Source: Morella rubra (Eukaryota; Streptophyta; Magnoliopsida; Fagales; Myricaceae). From it: a DNA stretch of 64,000 bases. Of the stretch, positions 54,737-64,000 are shown piece after piece. Under the pieces are notes generated by a model. It saw only the letters and a list, made by a program, of their open reading frames with translations, was not told where the DNA came from and did not search any database. The translations under genes and the position numbers were made by a program. The DNA lies in NCBI GenBank assembly GCA_003952965.2, contig CM025853.1, forward strand, positions 28,950,415 to 29,014,414, read 5' to 3'. Positions within the stretch are counted from its first letter, which is position 1. Each line of letters opens with the position of its first letter.

Positions 54737-56710
54737 CTAACTCGACATTGCGTGGACCCTGCATGCTCCCAACAACGTTTGCCAGACTATTACGTTGGGC
54801 TCAATTGGCATCCTTTTAATAAAATCTATAGCAGCATCCACACAGCCCACTCGACCTAAGAGATCAACTATACTCGCATAATGTTCCATCTCTGGCATAA
54901 CCCCATAATAGTCCTCCATTTGATGAAAATAATTAAGGCCTTCCTCCACCATACCTCCATGGCTGCAAGCAAACAATACACACAACAGGGTAACAGCATT
55001 TGGCTTCGTACCTGACTGTTCCATCCTCCTAAAGAGTTGAAGGGCATCCTCCACTAGACCATGTTGAGCATAACCAGATATAACAGCTGTCCATGTAATA
55101 GTGTCAGGGTTAGCTATCCTCTCAAAAACCTTATGCGCCTCAGTTATACTACCACATTTGGCATACATGTCAATTAGAGCACTTTCTATGCACTTTTCAG
55201 TGTCCAAGCCAGCCTTGCAAAGAAGAGAATGGACTTGATGACCATAACCAAGTAAACAAAGGCTGGTGCAAGCAACGAGCACACTAGAAAAAGTAAACTG
55301 ATTGGGCAGAAAGCCCTCTTCCCTCATCTGAGAGAAGATGGCTAGTGCTTGCTCCCATTCAGAACATTGAGAGTAAGCAGTCAAAAGGGTTGTCCAAGAC
55401 ACTATATCTCTCTCTTCCATCCTGTCAAAAATTTTCCTTACATCTTCAAGGGACCCGCATTTGGCGTATGCATTAGCAATTGCATTGGAAATGCTTATGA
55501 CCTCCATATTGAATCCAAATTTCAAAACCATCCCGTGAACTTCTTTTCCAAATCGCAATAACTTTAGAGCAGCAATAGCATTGAACACACTGCAATAAGT
55601 GTAAACATCAGATTTTATGTCCTTTTGACACATCTCTACAAATAGTTCCAAAGTTTCTTGGCTATGCCCGCTCTGAGAATAGCCTGAAATCATTGCATTC
55701 CAAGGAGTGTTAACTCTACCATAGGCGAAATGGGAGTCAAAAACAGATCTTGCATCACTCAAAGATCCACATTTTGCGAACATATCGACTAGAGCAGTTC
55801 CCACAAGAACATTAGACTCCAAACCCAATTCAGAAACATACTTCTGAACCTCTTTGCCCTTTCCTATGTCACCTAAGTTTCCAACTGCTTTTGAAACACT
55901 GATGACCGTGTACATATTTGGTGCCATGCCTCCTTTCTTCATTCCATGGAAATGATCAAACGCTTCTAGGTGAAGACCATTCAAGGTAAACCCTGATATC
56001 ATTGCATTCCACGAGACTTGGTTATGTTCAGTCATGGACTCAAACGCTTTATACGAATCCTCAATCATTCCCAGCTTGGCATACATGTTAAGAAGAGACG
56101 TACTGACAACAGTATGAGTTGCAAACCCACTTATAACAATGTGCGCATGTACCATTCTGCCCAACTCAGGACCACCTAAACCAATACAAGTCTGGATGAT
56201 TGACGAGTATGCGAACCCATCAGGAAAGATTCCATGATTTATCATCTCGCGAAAAAAGTCGAGCCCTTTAAGGAAAAAACGATGCTCGTTGGATCCAAGA
56301 ATCATGACGGTCCAAGAAAATGTGTTTCTTTCGGTCATTTTTTCGAACACTCGACGAGCAGAAGCGAAATCCGAGCATTTGGAATAAGCGTGAGCTACAT
56401 GGTTTAACAATACCAACAAGTCTCTACCCGAAAATCCGGATTTTAACACGAACCCATGAACCACTTTTGCGTGTGTTATCGACTCTTCGTCTGCGCAGTC
56501 ACGTAGGAGATCGATCAATTGTTGGAACCGTGGCTTCTTTTGAGTTTGATCTCTTGCAGCTGACAGAGGAAGTTTGCCTCCATTGGCTCCACTTGACGGT
56601 GGAGTTAGAATTTTGTGTCTTACTTTATTGTCGTTGGAACTCCAGTCAGGGGTGGGCAATACATGTAAACTCGCAGGTTGAGGCACGCCCAAATTGACGG
56701 AGAAACTCAT
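54737..56710 (-). CDS. PLS-class pentatricopeptide repeat protein
   Basis: An intronless ORF of 657 codons with an ATG start. It contains many tandem P, L and S repeats, for example AYSKCSDFASARRVFEKM, WNAMISGFTLNGLHLEAF, DMFAKCGSLSDARSVF, DMYAKCGSITEAHKVFERI and WTAVISGYAQHGLVEDALQL. It ends in the start of an E motif (IVDLLGRVGCVDAAIDFIKR, VIVWQTLLGACRVH). PPR proteins of this class bind organellar RNA and typically specify C-to-U editing sites; the N-terminus is compatible with an organelle transit peptide. The ORF stops early, at His-Ala-Met-Ser-Ser, because of the first of several single-base deletions; E/E+ sequence follows in shifted frames. The specific RNA target cannot be told. If the deletions are real, the protein is truncated and may be non-functional. 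Confidence 0.85.
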   Translation of the reverse strand: MSFSVNLGVPQPASLHVLPTPDWSSNDNKVRHKILTPPSSGANGGKLPLSAARDQTQKKPRFQQLIDLLRDCADEESITHAKVVHGFVLKSGFSGRDLLVLLNHVAHAYSKCSDFASARRVFEKMTERNTFSWTVMILGSNEHRFFLKGLDFFREMINHGIFPDGFAYSSIIQTCIGLGGPELGRMVHAHIVISGFATHTVVSTSLLNMYAKLGMIEDSYKAFESMTEHNQVSWNAMISGFTLNGLHLEAFDHFHGMKKGGMAPNMYTVISVSKAVGNLGDIGKGKEVQKYVSELGLESNVLVGTALVDMFAKCGSLSDARSVFDSHFAYGRVNTPWNAMISGYSQSGHSQETLELFVEMCQKDIKSDVYTYCSVFNAIAALKLLRFGKEVHGMVLKFGFNMEVISISNAIANAYAKCGSLEDVRKIFDRMEERDIVSWTTLLTAYSQCSEWEQALAIFSQMREEGFLPNQFTFSSVLVACTSLCLLGYGHQVHSLLCKAGLDTEKCIESALIDMYAKCGSITEAHKVFERIANPDTITWTAVISGYAQHGLVEDALQLFRRMEQSGTKPNAVTLLCVLFACSHGGMVEEGLNYFHQMEDYYGVMPEMEHYASIVDLLGRVGCVDAAIDFIKRMPIEPNVIVWQTLLGACRVHAMSS

Positions 56711-58012
56711 AGGTCAGGCGTAAAGAATAGGCCTCAATTTCGTGACCTGTGAGATCGGCCCAAAGGGACACAAATTCGATAAGGTAGCGAGTAGTCCTCT
56801 TCAGGCTCTTTCCCCTCTCAAATAAACCTATCTACATCAAATAGTATTTTTTCTTTTCCCTTTTTTGGGTAAACAAATAGTGTTTTTTCTCTTACACAAA
56901 TATTTGTGGAGTAACATTTTTTTTCTTCCTATTTGTTAACCACGGATAGGCTTGCGAGACTTTTTTGGCTTAGGTGCGCGGGTTTGGATGTATGAATTTT
57001 CTTGGTTACCTACAAAAAAATATTGGACAGATTTTCCTAAATATAATAAAATTATAAACACAATATATATCGGATAGTTAATCAACTATATCTGAATTCT
57101 ATTGTATGTTTCCCATTTCAGTAGAAGAGAGTTTATACGATAGCAAAAGTTGGGATAAAGAAAATAGCAAGCCAGAAAAGAAAAAGATTGCAATTATGGA
57201 AGTGGGAGGAATGAGATCAATAGATTAATGGAAATTTTTTAATCCTAAAGGGGTATAACGTTACATTAATGAGGAGTCAAATTTTTTAAAGCTCCCAAAG
57301 GTCTATGAATTCTAACTTTAGTAGATTATGATTTCACCCCATATTTATGAGTAGGAAAGTAATTTGATCAACTTTCAAGTTTGATGGGTCATAGGAGGTA
57401 GACAAGCATTTTTCTTGCCCAAGTAAACCATCTATCATCCACCATCGAGGTGGTGGCTTTGTAGTGCTAAGTTTTGGTTAGGATCTAGAGGTGATGTTCA
57501 ATGAAAGTTCGAACCTTAATAAATTCATTCTATTCCAGTAGTCTTTATGTCACATAAAATTTCAGATATAAGTGGTGGAAATTTCGGTCTGACTCAATGA
57601 TGATTTATTTTTAAGAGATCTTTTTATTTAAAAAAAAAAAGCTATATGACATCCTTGTACTGACTATAAACATAAATTACACATTTTTGTGAAAAGTATA
57701 TGGTAAAATCCCATTTACTTTAATTCTAGTTATATTATCTTTTTAGCAAGATTTATTGAAATCCACTTACTCATTAAACAGAAAAAAGGAGGCTTTGAGT
57801 TGGAATCTTCTGTACAAGTCGATGGTCGAGAAGACCTGTGCTGCAAGTCGTTTTCAATAGGGGAAAGGAGCAGTTCGCACTTTCGCGCCTCCAATCGCAG
57901 TTAGGGTTTACAGCGAACTTTTAAAGCGCTTCTCTAACTATATCCCAGGCCCAGAAGAAGAGGAAGAAACGAAGTGACGCACAGAGAAACACGGAGACAG
58001 AGAGACAAGGAG
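56711..58012. other. Divergent promoter region between PPR and NOP53 genes
   Basis: 1.3 kb, AT-rich. It holds the 5' flanks of both genes. No ORF, RNA gene or clear element seen. Confidence 0.6.
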
Positions 58013-61000
58013 ATGGGGAAGAAAGCGAAGAGCTCGAGAAAGGGGAAGAAGGCATGGAGGGCAAACATAAGCACGGAAGAGATCGAAGACTTCTTCGAGA
58101 AGTCCACAAAAGACGCTCTCTCCGGTGGCCCCCTCTCCTCCGCCCCCGCAGACTCCCTGTTCGTTGTCGACAAATCCCGAGGTAAACTCTCATCTATATG
58201 TTTTTCCACTCCACCCCCTCAATATTCTGTTCCTCCACCTTAGCTTAGCTTCTTCAAAGTGTCCAGTGGATGCCGATGCTGAAAGCTTCGGATGTTTAGT
58301 ATTTTTTCTCTTGGTTATTTCTGGGAATTAGTCGGTTGTTCGTAAATTTATTCTTTTAGTTAATTTTTATGGTTGAATTTTTAATTGCTTCGATATAGAT
58401 GTTGATTGAATTAATTTTTTTTTTTTTTGAAAGTTGAAAGAAAGAAAGAACTCTCGAGTAAGGGTGGCGAATAATATTGCCCATTTGTTTTTCTGTTGGG
58501 GGAGAGGGGTGTCTAGCATATTGATAAGGTTCAGTCCGAGAACGGTTCCGACCTACATCTCGCCCAGTTGCTGAAGAATAATAATTGGGGTAAAGTAATT
58601 CCTACCGGTTAAATGAATTTCTGACAAAGTAAAAGGTTTTTGGGGCAAAGTAATTCCTACCGGTTAAATGAATATCTGACAAAGTTAAAGGTTTTCGAAG
58701 CAAAGTTTTTGATCCGGTAACTTTACTCTCTTACAGTACAATATTCGTGGAGTTAAATTGGTTGAAAACCATCTGGTATGAATGGAAGCCTTCTCATACT
58801 AAGGAAACTGATTAGAAGTTATCCACTTTTGTCTGATCAGATGTTTCAATGAAGCGGAAGATTGAAAAAAATAGGGAAAAGGTACTCCGCTGTGACAGCC
58901 TGCTACAGAAGAACTCCTTTTCCTATCAGTTCCATCTTCAACGCAGAAGAAAGCCAAGAGAAAGCATAAAGAGGTTCCAAAAGCAAATAATGCAACTCCA
59001 GATGGTGCCGAGGTCTGCTACTTATATCACGAGTATATGAACCAACAAACTTTATTTTTGTATTTTTCTATGGACTGATCTTCTCCATTTCTGACATTTC
59101 TCAGGATGATTCTGCCACTGTTTCTGGCATGGCCGACATGTGGGATGAGAAAGGTTTCTTCTATCTCCAAGTGCTATTTAATGGTTTCACTGGTTTTTTA
59201 GTATGATGTTTTGTGCATTATAAGTTCTTTTCGCACTCTTTCAGGGAAAGACAACAGCAACACCAGAAAGGTAAAATGTCAAAATCCTAATTGCAATCCT
59301 GCTGAGTCATATAAGCAAGTTGATACACTTATTCCGATTGCCAAATCTGGAATATGGTGCCCATTGATGTGTGCAAATTAAAGATATTTTGTTAATCGGT
59401 CTTTAATGTACCTTAGTCGTCGATATGATTGTTTAACATCTTATTGTCTTTTGACAGAAATGGAAGCCTTCCGTTATTGCAGCAGTAGAAGTTGAGCCTC
59501 CAGGTTGCTCCTTCAATCCTGTACCTGAAAGTCATCAGGTAATTGCGTGACACATGATGTATGTTTTTCTATGTCTGGGAGCTCTATGTCACATGGCATT
59601 TTAAATCGCCATTCTTTTGTGGAGTCAGGATGTGTTGGCTCACGCTGTTGCAGAGGAAATGCAGAAGGTGTATCAAAATGAGTTGGGACCTCAGCCCGTT
59701 CCATTAACTGTTCCGGGGGAAGTTGTTGATGAAGAAGAAGTGAGTCTCATTTTCTCCATTTGTTAATTATCGACATAGGAATCCTCTTTTGCCTTAAGGA
59801 GAAGGGGCGGTATCCCCTTATGTATGTATTCCATGTACTTGGGTGCTGCAGCTGTTGGTTTATACAATGTATTTACATATTTGGGGAAAAACTAACCTGC
59901 AAGTAATCTTTTTCCTGAATAAATAAGTATTGCTTTGAATTATAAATCTCAAACAGGACCTTACGATAACCTGCTATTTTGTAGATGTATTTCATTGAAG
60001 CGGATAATGGAAGTGATGATGATGGAGAGAATTTGGGTGAAAATGAGGATGCTGCACTAGATGAAAGGTTAGCTTGTCTACCCATCAGTATGGGGTTAAT
60101 ATCATCAAAGCCGAGTAATTTGAGTCATATCACTAAGTATTATGTTCTAGGTCTTGTAAAACAAAGAGGGTGACCCGAGTTGTGTTGAATAAGAGAGCTA
60201 GACATAAAGAACGGCTAAGAAAGGAATCAGAAGCTAGAAAGGTGGAGGAACTTTCTAAAGAAATTGACAGGTAAGATGACCCTTTTGTTTCGATGAACAA
60301 TCATCTCTGAGGAGAGTACATTCTAACCACTGCTTGGTCCTCCTGGTCACAGCTTGCCTGACATCATTCAGGAGATAGCGAAGGATGATGAGGAGAAGCA
60401 GAAAAGACATCTCCGGCGAGTTGTAGCCAAACAAGAAAGATTAAAGTCATGTCCACCACGCCTGGGGAGACACAAGTATTACTTTTTAACTCATCTATGA
60501 CTTGATCACTGTTTATATTGTCATAGTTGCAAAGAGATAGTGGAGAGTGTAATGTGACTATGATGATCTACTTTGTCGCTTTTGGGGTTGAAAGTTTAAG
60601 TAACCAAAAAATACGGGTATCATTATTGTACCTTTTACTGTGAACTGTATTTTATGCACTTAAGCTGGATCTCAACGGAAAGAGTGTCTCCCCATTTCTA
60701 TTGGAAAATGGAAGAGCATTTAGATGATCCTTATAAACTCAAATACTTTGATCAGATGAGTTCAAATAAAAAACTGTGGTCAAATTTTATTACAGTAGAA
60801 ATAACAGGTAATCGTCATTTCAGATTTGAGCCTGCCCCAGTTCAAGTACTATTATCTGAAGAAATATCCGGATCACTCCGCAAGTTAAAGGTACGGGGGC
60901 ACTTTCCCCTAACTTTCCACACCTTTCAATGCTAAGTATTGTGTTGAATCTTTTTTTTGGAAGGGTTTTGTATACACTAAACGCATTCCTGTTCTTATTT

Positions 61001-62035
61001 GTTTTAAGGGTTGTTGTACCCTTGCGAAGGACCGGTATAAGAGCCTAGAGAAAAGAGGATTGATAGTCCCAACAGCCAAGAACAGAAGGTGAGTTGATCA
61101 TCTTTACATTCTGTATCTCATATTTCTGTTCTTGACCAGAGTTATGTTGCTATATTAGCCTGCATTTGTTTCGCCTGAAAATGTCTTTCTTGAAAATATT
61201 TTCAGCTTCTCGTGTTTGGTAGGGGCGGAAAATAGATGTCAAAAGAAACTGTCAAGTTAACGGAAAATTTTAAGGCTGAAAATGGTACCCTTTCAAGAAG
61301 AATAAGTCATTTTCCAAACTGTTTAACTCTTTGTCAGTTATTTCCATCTCTAATCTTGGTTAATTCAAAGCACCAAATCACCTGCATCGCGCACAATGGG
61401 GGCAAATCTAGCTGCTTAGATTTTTTTTTAAATAAAAATTATATTATATTATACTTTATTAATTTTAATTTTTAATTTTATCTATATTATTATATTTTTA
61501 TTATATCTACATGTAAATGGCCTAAATTATTATTATTATTTTAAAAAATCACATATGTAGTTGATATGTCTAAAAATGAACCACATGAATTTTCCGTCCA
61601 TATATAACGACAAAACAAGTGGAGTCATAGATTCATAAACTGAGGAACCGCATGTCTCAAAATAAAAAAATTTAAACCACGAGTCTCGATTCCAAAATGG
61701 GATAAAGCACAAGTATGTGATATATATTTTTACCTTGTTTTTAATATTTTTATTGACAAGGACAAATTGAAACTATTACCGCGGAGTTAGCTAAGCATCG
61801 AAACTTGTTTAGTTTTCCTTACAAATATTTTCTCATTTTCTTCATTTTACGCCGAAACAAATGCGGCCTTAGAAAGATTGTCTGCTCATTAGTCATGAAG
61901 CATTGACTAATGTCGTTTGTGAATAATTCCTGCATACGTTCAGCTCACTTTATATTAATATGGCATACAATTTTAGAGTGGTTCTGTGTTTGCTATTAGT
62001 TATGGCTCATGCATGTGTACTTGGACAGGAAGTAG
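58013..62035 (+). CDS. Ribosome biogenesis protein NOP53/SMO4-like, frameshift in exon 2
   Basis: Exons: 58013-58181, 58841-59012, 59105-59153, 59245-59270, 59458-59538, 59629-59739, 59985-60067, 60151-60270, 60353-60475, 60824-60890, 61009-61088 and possibly 62029-62035. The protein is about 361 residues after allowing for one missing base. NOP53 works in the nucleolus in 60S subunit maturation and brings the exosome-associated helicase to 5.8S rRNA precursors. Signatures are MGKKAKSSRKGKKAWRANIS, EEIEDFFEKSTKDALSGGPL, the acidic YFIEADNGSDDDGENLGE, the basic coil NKRARHKERLRKESEARKVE and the C-terminal LIVPTAKNRR. All junction phases close except that exon 2 is one base short: the frame changes near 58922 (TCCTTTTCCTATC) before PSSTQKKAKRKHKE. 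It is shorter than the roughly 440 residues I recall for Arabidopsis SMO4. The gene is either damaged or has a base-call error. Confidence 0.85.
58587..58725. repeat. 55 bp tandem repeat in NOP53 intron 1
   Basis: Two good copies of a 55 bp unit (GGGGTAAAGTAATTCCTACC at 58587 and GGGGCAAAGTAATTCCTACC at 58642). A decayed third copy starts about 58697. Confidence 0.85.
61089..62028 (+). other. Putative last intron or 3' UTR of the NOP53 gene
   Basis: If spliced, this 940 bp joins exon 11 to a 7-base exon ending in Arg-Lys-stop. If not, the frame stops at once (AGA AGG TGA, 61084-61092). It contains a very AT-rich stretch at 61420-61560. Confidence 0.5.
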
Positions 62036-63216
62036 ATTGATTGCAAGTTGAAAAGACAGCCGTTCCTAGTGCATGGTGGAGATCACTATACTATTCGCCA
62101 GACCTGGTGATCTTGACGAACTCAGTGATTGATGGCAGACTATGCTGGGCTCCTCTACACTTGCAGAAGCTTTTTATTGCATGACATTTTTACCAACATA
62201 TACAACTTCCTTGTTTTGTGGTTGTCAAGTTCGTCTGTCGCTTCAGCTAAAGAACTTTTCAGATGTGTAATCGCTTTAGGTGGAAGCTGAGTGGAAAATA
62301 CTAGATATGCTTAGTATGTATTTGGTGAATTTTATTTTGCATCCAACGTTAGATAAAGGTGTTTTTTCAAGTTTCCCAGTTTCCCGGATTGTGAACACTT
62401 CTTGATATCATGGTAAGGTAGAGAAGATTGAAAAAGATGGACAATGAGCTCTTTTAAAGATCAGTCACATGGATTCTTTTGATTAATAAACGGCATGTCC
62501 CTGTTACCGTTTAGCTGCATCCTAGAACAATCCCTTGTTCTCTCCGAAATGATTCTAGATTCAGGGAAAGGACTCATCTTCTGAAGGAAATTTTTTTCCC
62601 GACTTCAGCAGCGTGCTATTAAAGCCCTTGTCTGTTCAGTAAAAGTAACATTTTAGTACTTATCGTTGAAAAGGTACAATGGCATCGCAAAGAATGTCAT
62701 TTTTAATGACCAGCAATTTCTTTGTTGGTTGAGGTGCGATAAGAGATTGGACGTGTGCGATTCTCGGTTGTAAGAAAATCCTGAATCCATGAGTCATCCC
62801 TCATCAATCTACAAGTTTGTTAAAAACTTCTTCATATTTATGACAAAAGCATGCTGTTTAGAGTTTTCATCGCGTCGGAGAAAAGCATGTCGTTTAGAAT
62901 AGCGCATCAATATCTGTCGCATACAAGCAGGCTGCAGTTTTATTAGACTTTAGTCCATGCGAACGGGTAATCTCAACCGTTTCTAAGGACCTGTCCGCCG
63001 CCGCGTAAGGAAGCCCACTAATCCAAGCCCATACATAAACAACTTCTATTTGTCCGGTGCCTTTTTCTTAGAAGAGGCCCAAAAGGTCACTAATCCAAGC
63101 CCATCATCCAGTGTCTTAGGTGCTGGCCGCCGAATCCTGCCGTGGAAGAAAGAATCTCCGAGAAAATCACATTTGCAGGAGAGCTGATCTTTAAGTAGCA
63201 GATCTCGCTAGGCATC
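62036..63216. other. Intergenic region between NOP53 and the ARM-type gene
   Basis: It contains the NOP53 3' flank and the promoter of the next gene. No ORF with a recognisable domain. Confidence 0.5.
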
Positions 63217-64000
63217 ATGCGTACGTTAGCAGCCCGGCTCACTTATGTAAATTGCTCCGTTTCCGTCTTTATCTCTTTCCACCGTTCTAAACTCTGACTT
63301 AGAAAAACACATACACCACAACTTATGCCCAATTTCTTGAATCATATACGTATATGACATACAGTCAGAATTGCCTCACATTGGATGTTTTGTTTATTGC
63401 ATTTCGTTTATGTTAGATGTGTCTTTTATATATATTGTTTATATGTGTATGTGCAGTCCTTGTATAGAAGAAAACCGGGACGGAATGCGCAATCTCACGA
63501 TTTCTCTTCATTCAATGGAAAAGGTTTTTGCTTTACCTTTGCCCAAATGACCCTTTCACTAATTAATATTAATTTTGCGAGTGAAACCCACAATTGTTCT
63601 CTGAAAATTTTGGGTAGTTTACGATTCAAATATGGAAAAGTATGGCTCAGAAGCCTATTACGCTTGGTGCATGAGCCGCTGAAATTTCTTCACTTTCAAG
63701 TGTCATTTTAGAATTAGTTTTGATATCAAACACCGCAGAAAGAAATTATAGTTTTTACGAAGTCCTATTATATTTACGTACTACGCGCCAGAACTTTCTT
63801 CATCACTGTTGGAAAGAAGCTCACATCGTCATATGGAACCTTACATTTAGTTGCAGATGAGCTCTCCATTGAGCAGGAGGCTGAAAGAAAGATAGGGTGG
63901 TTATTGAAACTCATCTTTGCCGGGACTGCGTCGTTTGTTGCTTATCAATTCTTTCCATACATGGGTCAGTGAATTGGTTTGTCAAAAGATATTGATATGG
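63217..64000 (+). CDS. 5' exons of an ARM-repeat-type protein (At3g56210-like), truncated by window edge
   Basis: Three exons can be assembled with matching phases: 63217-63246 (MRTLAARLTY), 63457-63523 (SLYRRKPGRNAQSHDFSSFN, then GK) and 63857-63964, followed by a donor GTCAGT. The third encodes ELSIEQEAERKIGWLLKLIF and then AGTASFVAYQFFPYMG, a single hydrophobic membrane segment. A basic N-terminus followed by one membrane segment suggests an organelle-anchored protein. The FVAYQFFPYMG segment resembles the region just before the repeats in plant ARM proteins of the At3g56210 type, and the position next to NOP53/bHLH agrees. The repeats themselves would lie outside the window. Exons 1 and 2 are the less certain part. 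Confidence 0.55.

Noticed and set aside
56320..56697. 125-codon plus-strand ORF opposite the PPR gene
   Set aside because: Antisense shadow of the PPR coding region.

Overview
The window is plant nuclear DNA, almost certainly from a eudicot and probably a woody one. It is AT-rich, genes are split by short GT-AG introns, and there are many AT microsatellites and small transposon remnants. The gene families are land-plant families: WEB, LBD, class III peroxidase, NPF, PPR and a plant-type Sororin. Nothing suggests bacterial, organellar or viral sequence, and I found no tRNA, rRNA or CRISPR.

Layout, left to right: a WEB-family coiled-coil gene running off the left edge (-); a DUF688/ASG8-like gene (+); a 1.07 kb hAT-type non-autonomous transposon; an LBD15-like LOB-domain gene (+); several MITEs and two tandem duplications; a class III peroxidase (-); an NPF5.1-like transporter (-); a second class III peroxidase (+); a Sororin-like cohesion factor (-); a MULE-like terminal-inverted-repeat element; a HIG1-domain gene (+); a broken duplicate of a BTB gene, then the intact BTB gene (+); a bHLH-like gene with an ACT-like C-terminus (-); about 6 kb without genes that contains a 550 bp foldback element; a PLS-class PPR gene whose C-terminal part is shattered by single-base deletions (-); a NOP53/SMO4-like ribosome biogenesis gene with one frameshift (+); and the 5' end of an ARM-repeat-type gene leaving the right edge (+).

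These genes are not an operon or a cluster with one function. What ties them together is shared ancestry of gene order. From memory of the Arabidopsis loci, the run NOP53 - bHLH - BTB - NPF5.1 - LBD15 - ASG8 - WEB follows At2g40430 to At2g40480. The ARM, bHLH, BTB, Sororin and WEB genes also match the duplicated block At3g56210 to At3g56270. The window therefore looks like a little-fractionated version of a segment that Arabidopsis holds as two partial copies. The peroxidases, the HIG1 gene and the PPR gene are extra to what I recall from those blocks.

Most genes were rebuilt by hand from splice sites and reading phase; exon coordinates are in each entry. I see no previously undescribed biological system. 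The points most worth checking are the clustered one-base deletions in the PPR gene, the single deletion in NOP53, the LBD15 overlapping upstream ORF, the duplicated BTB pseudogene and the transposon structures.
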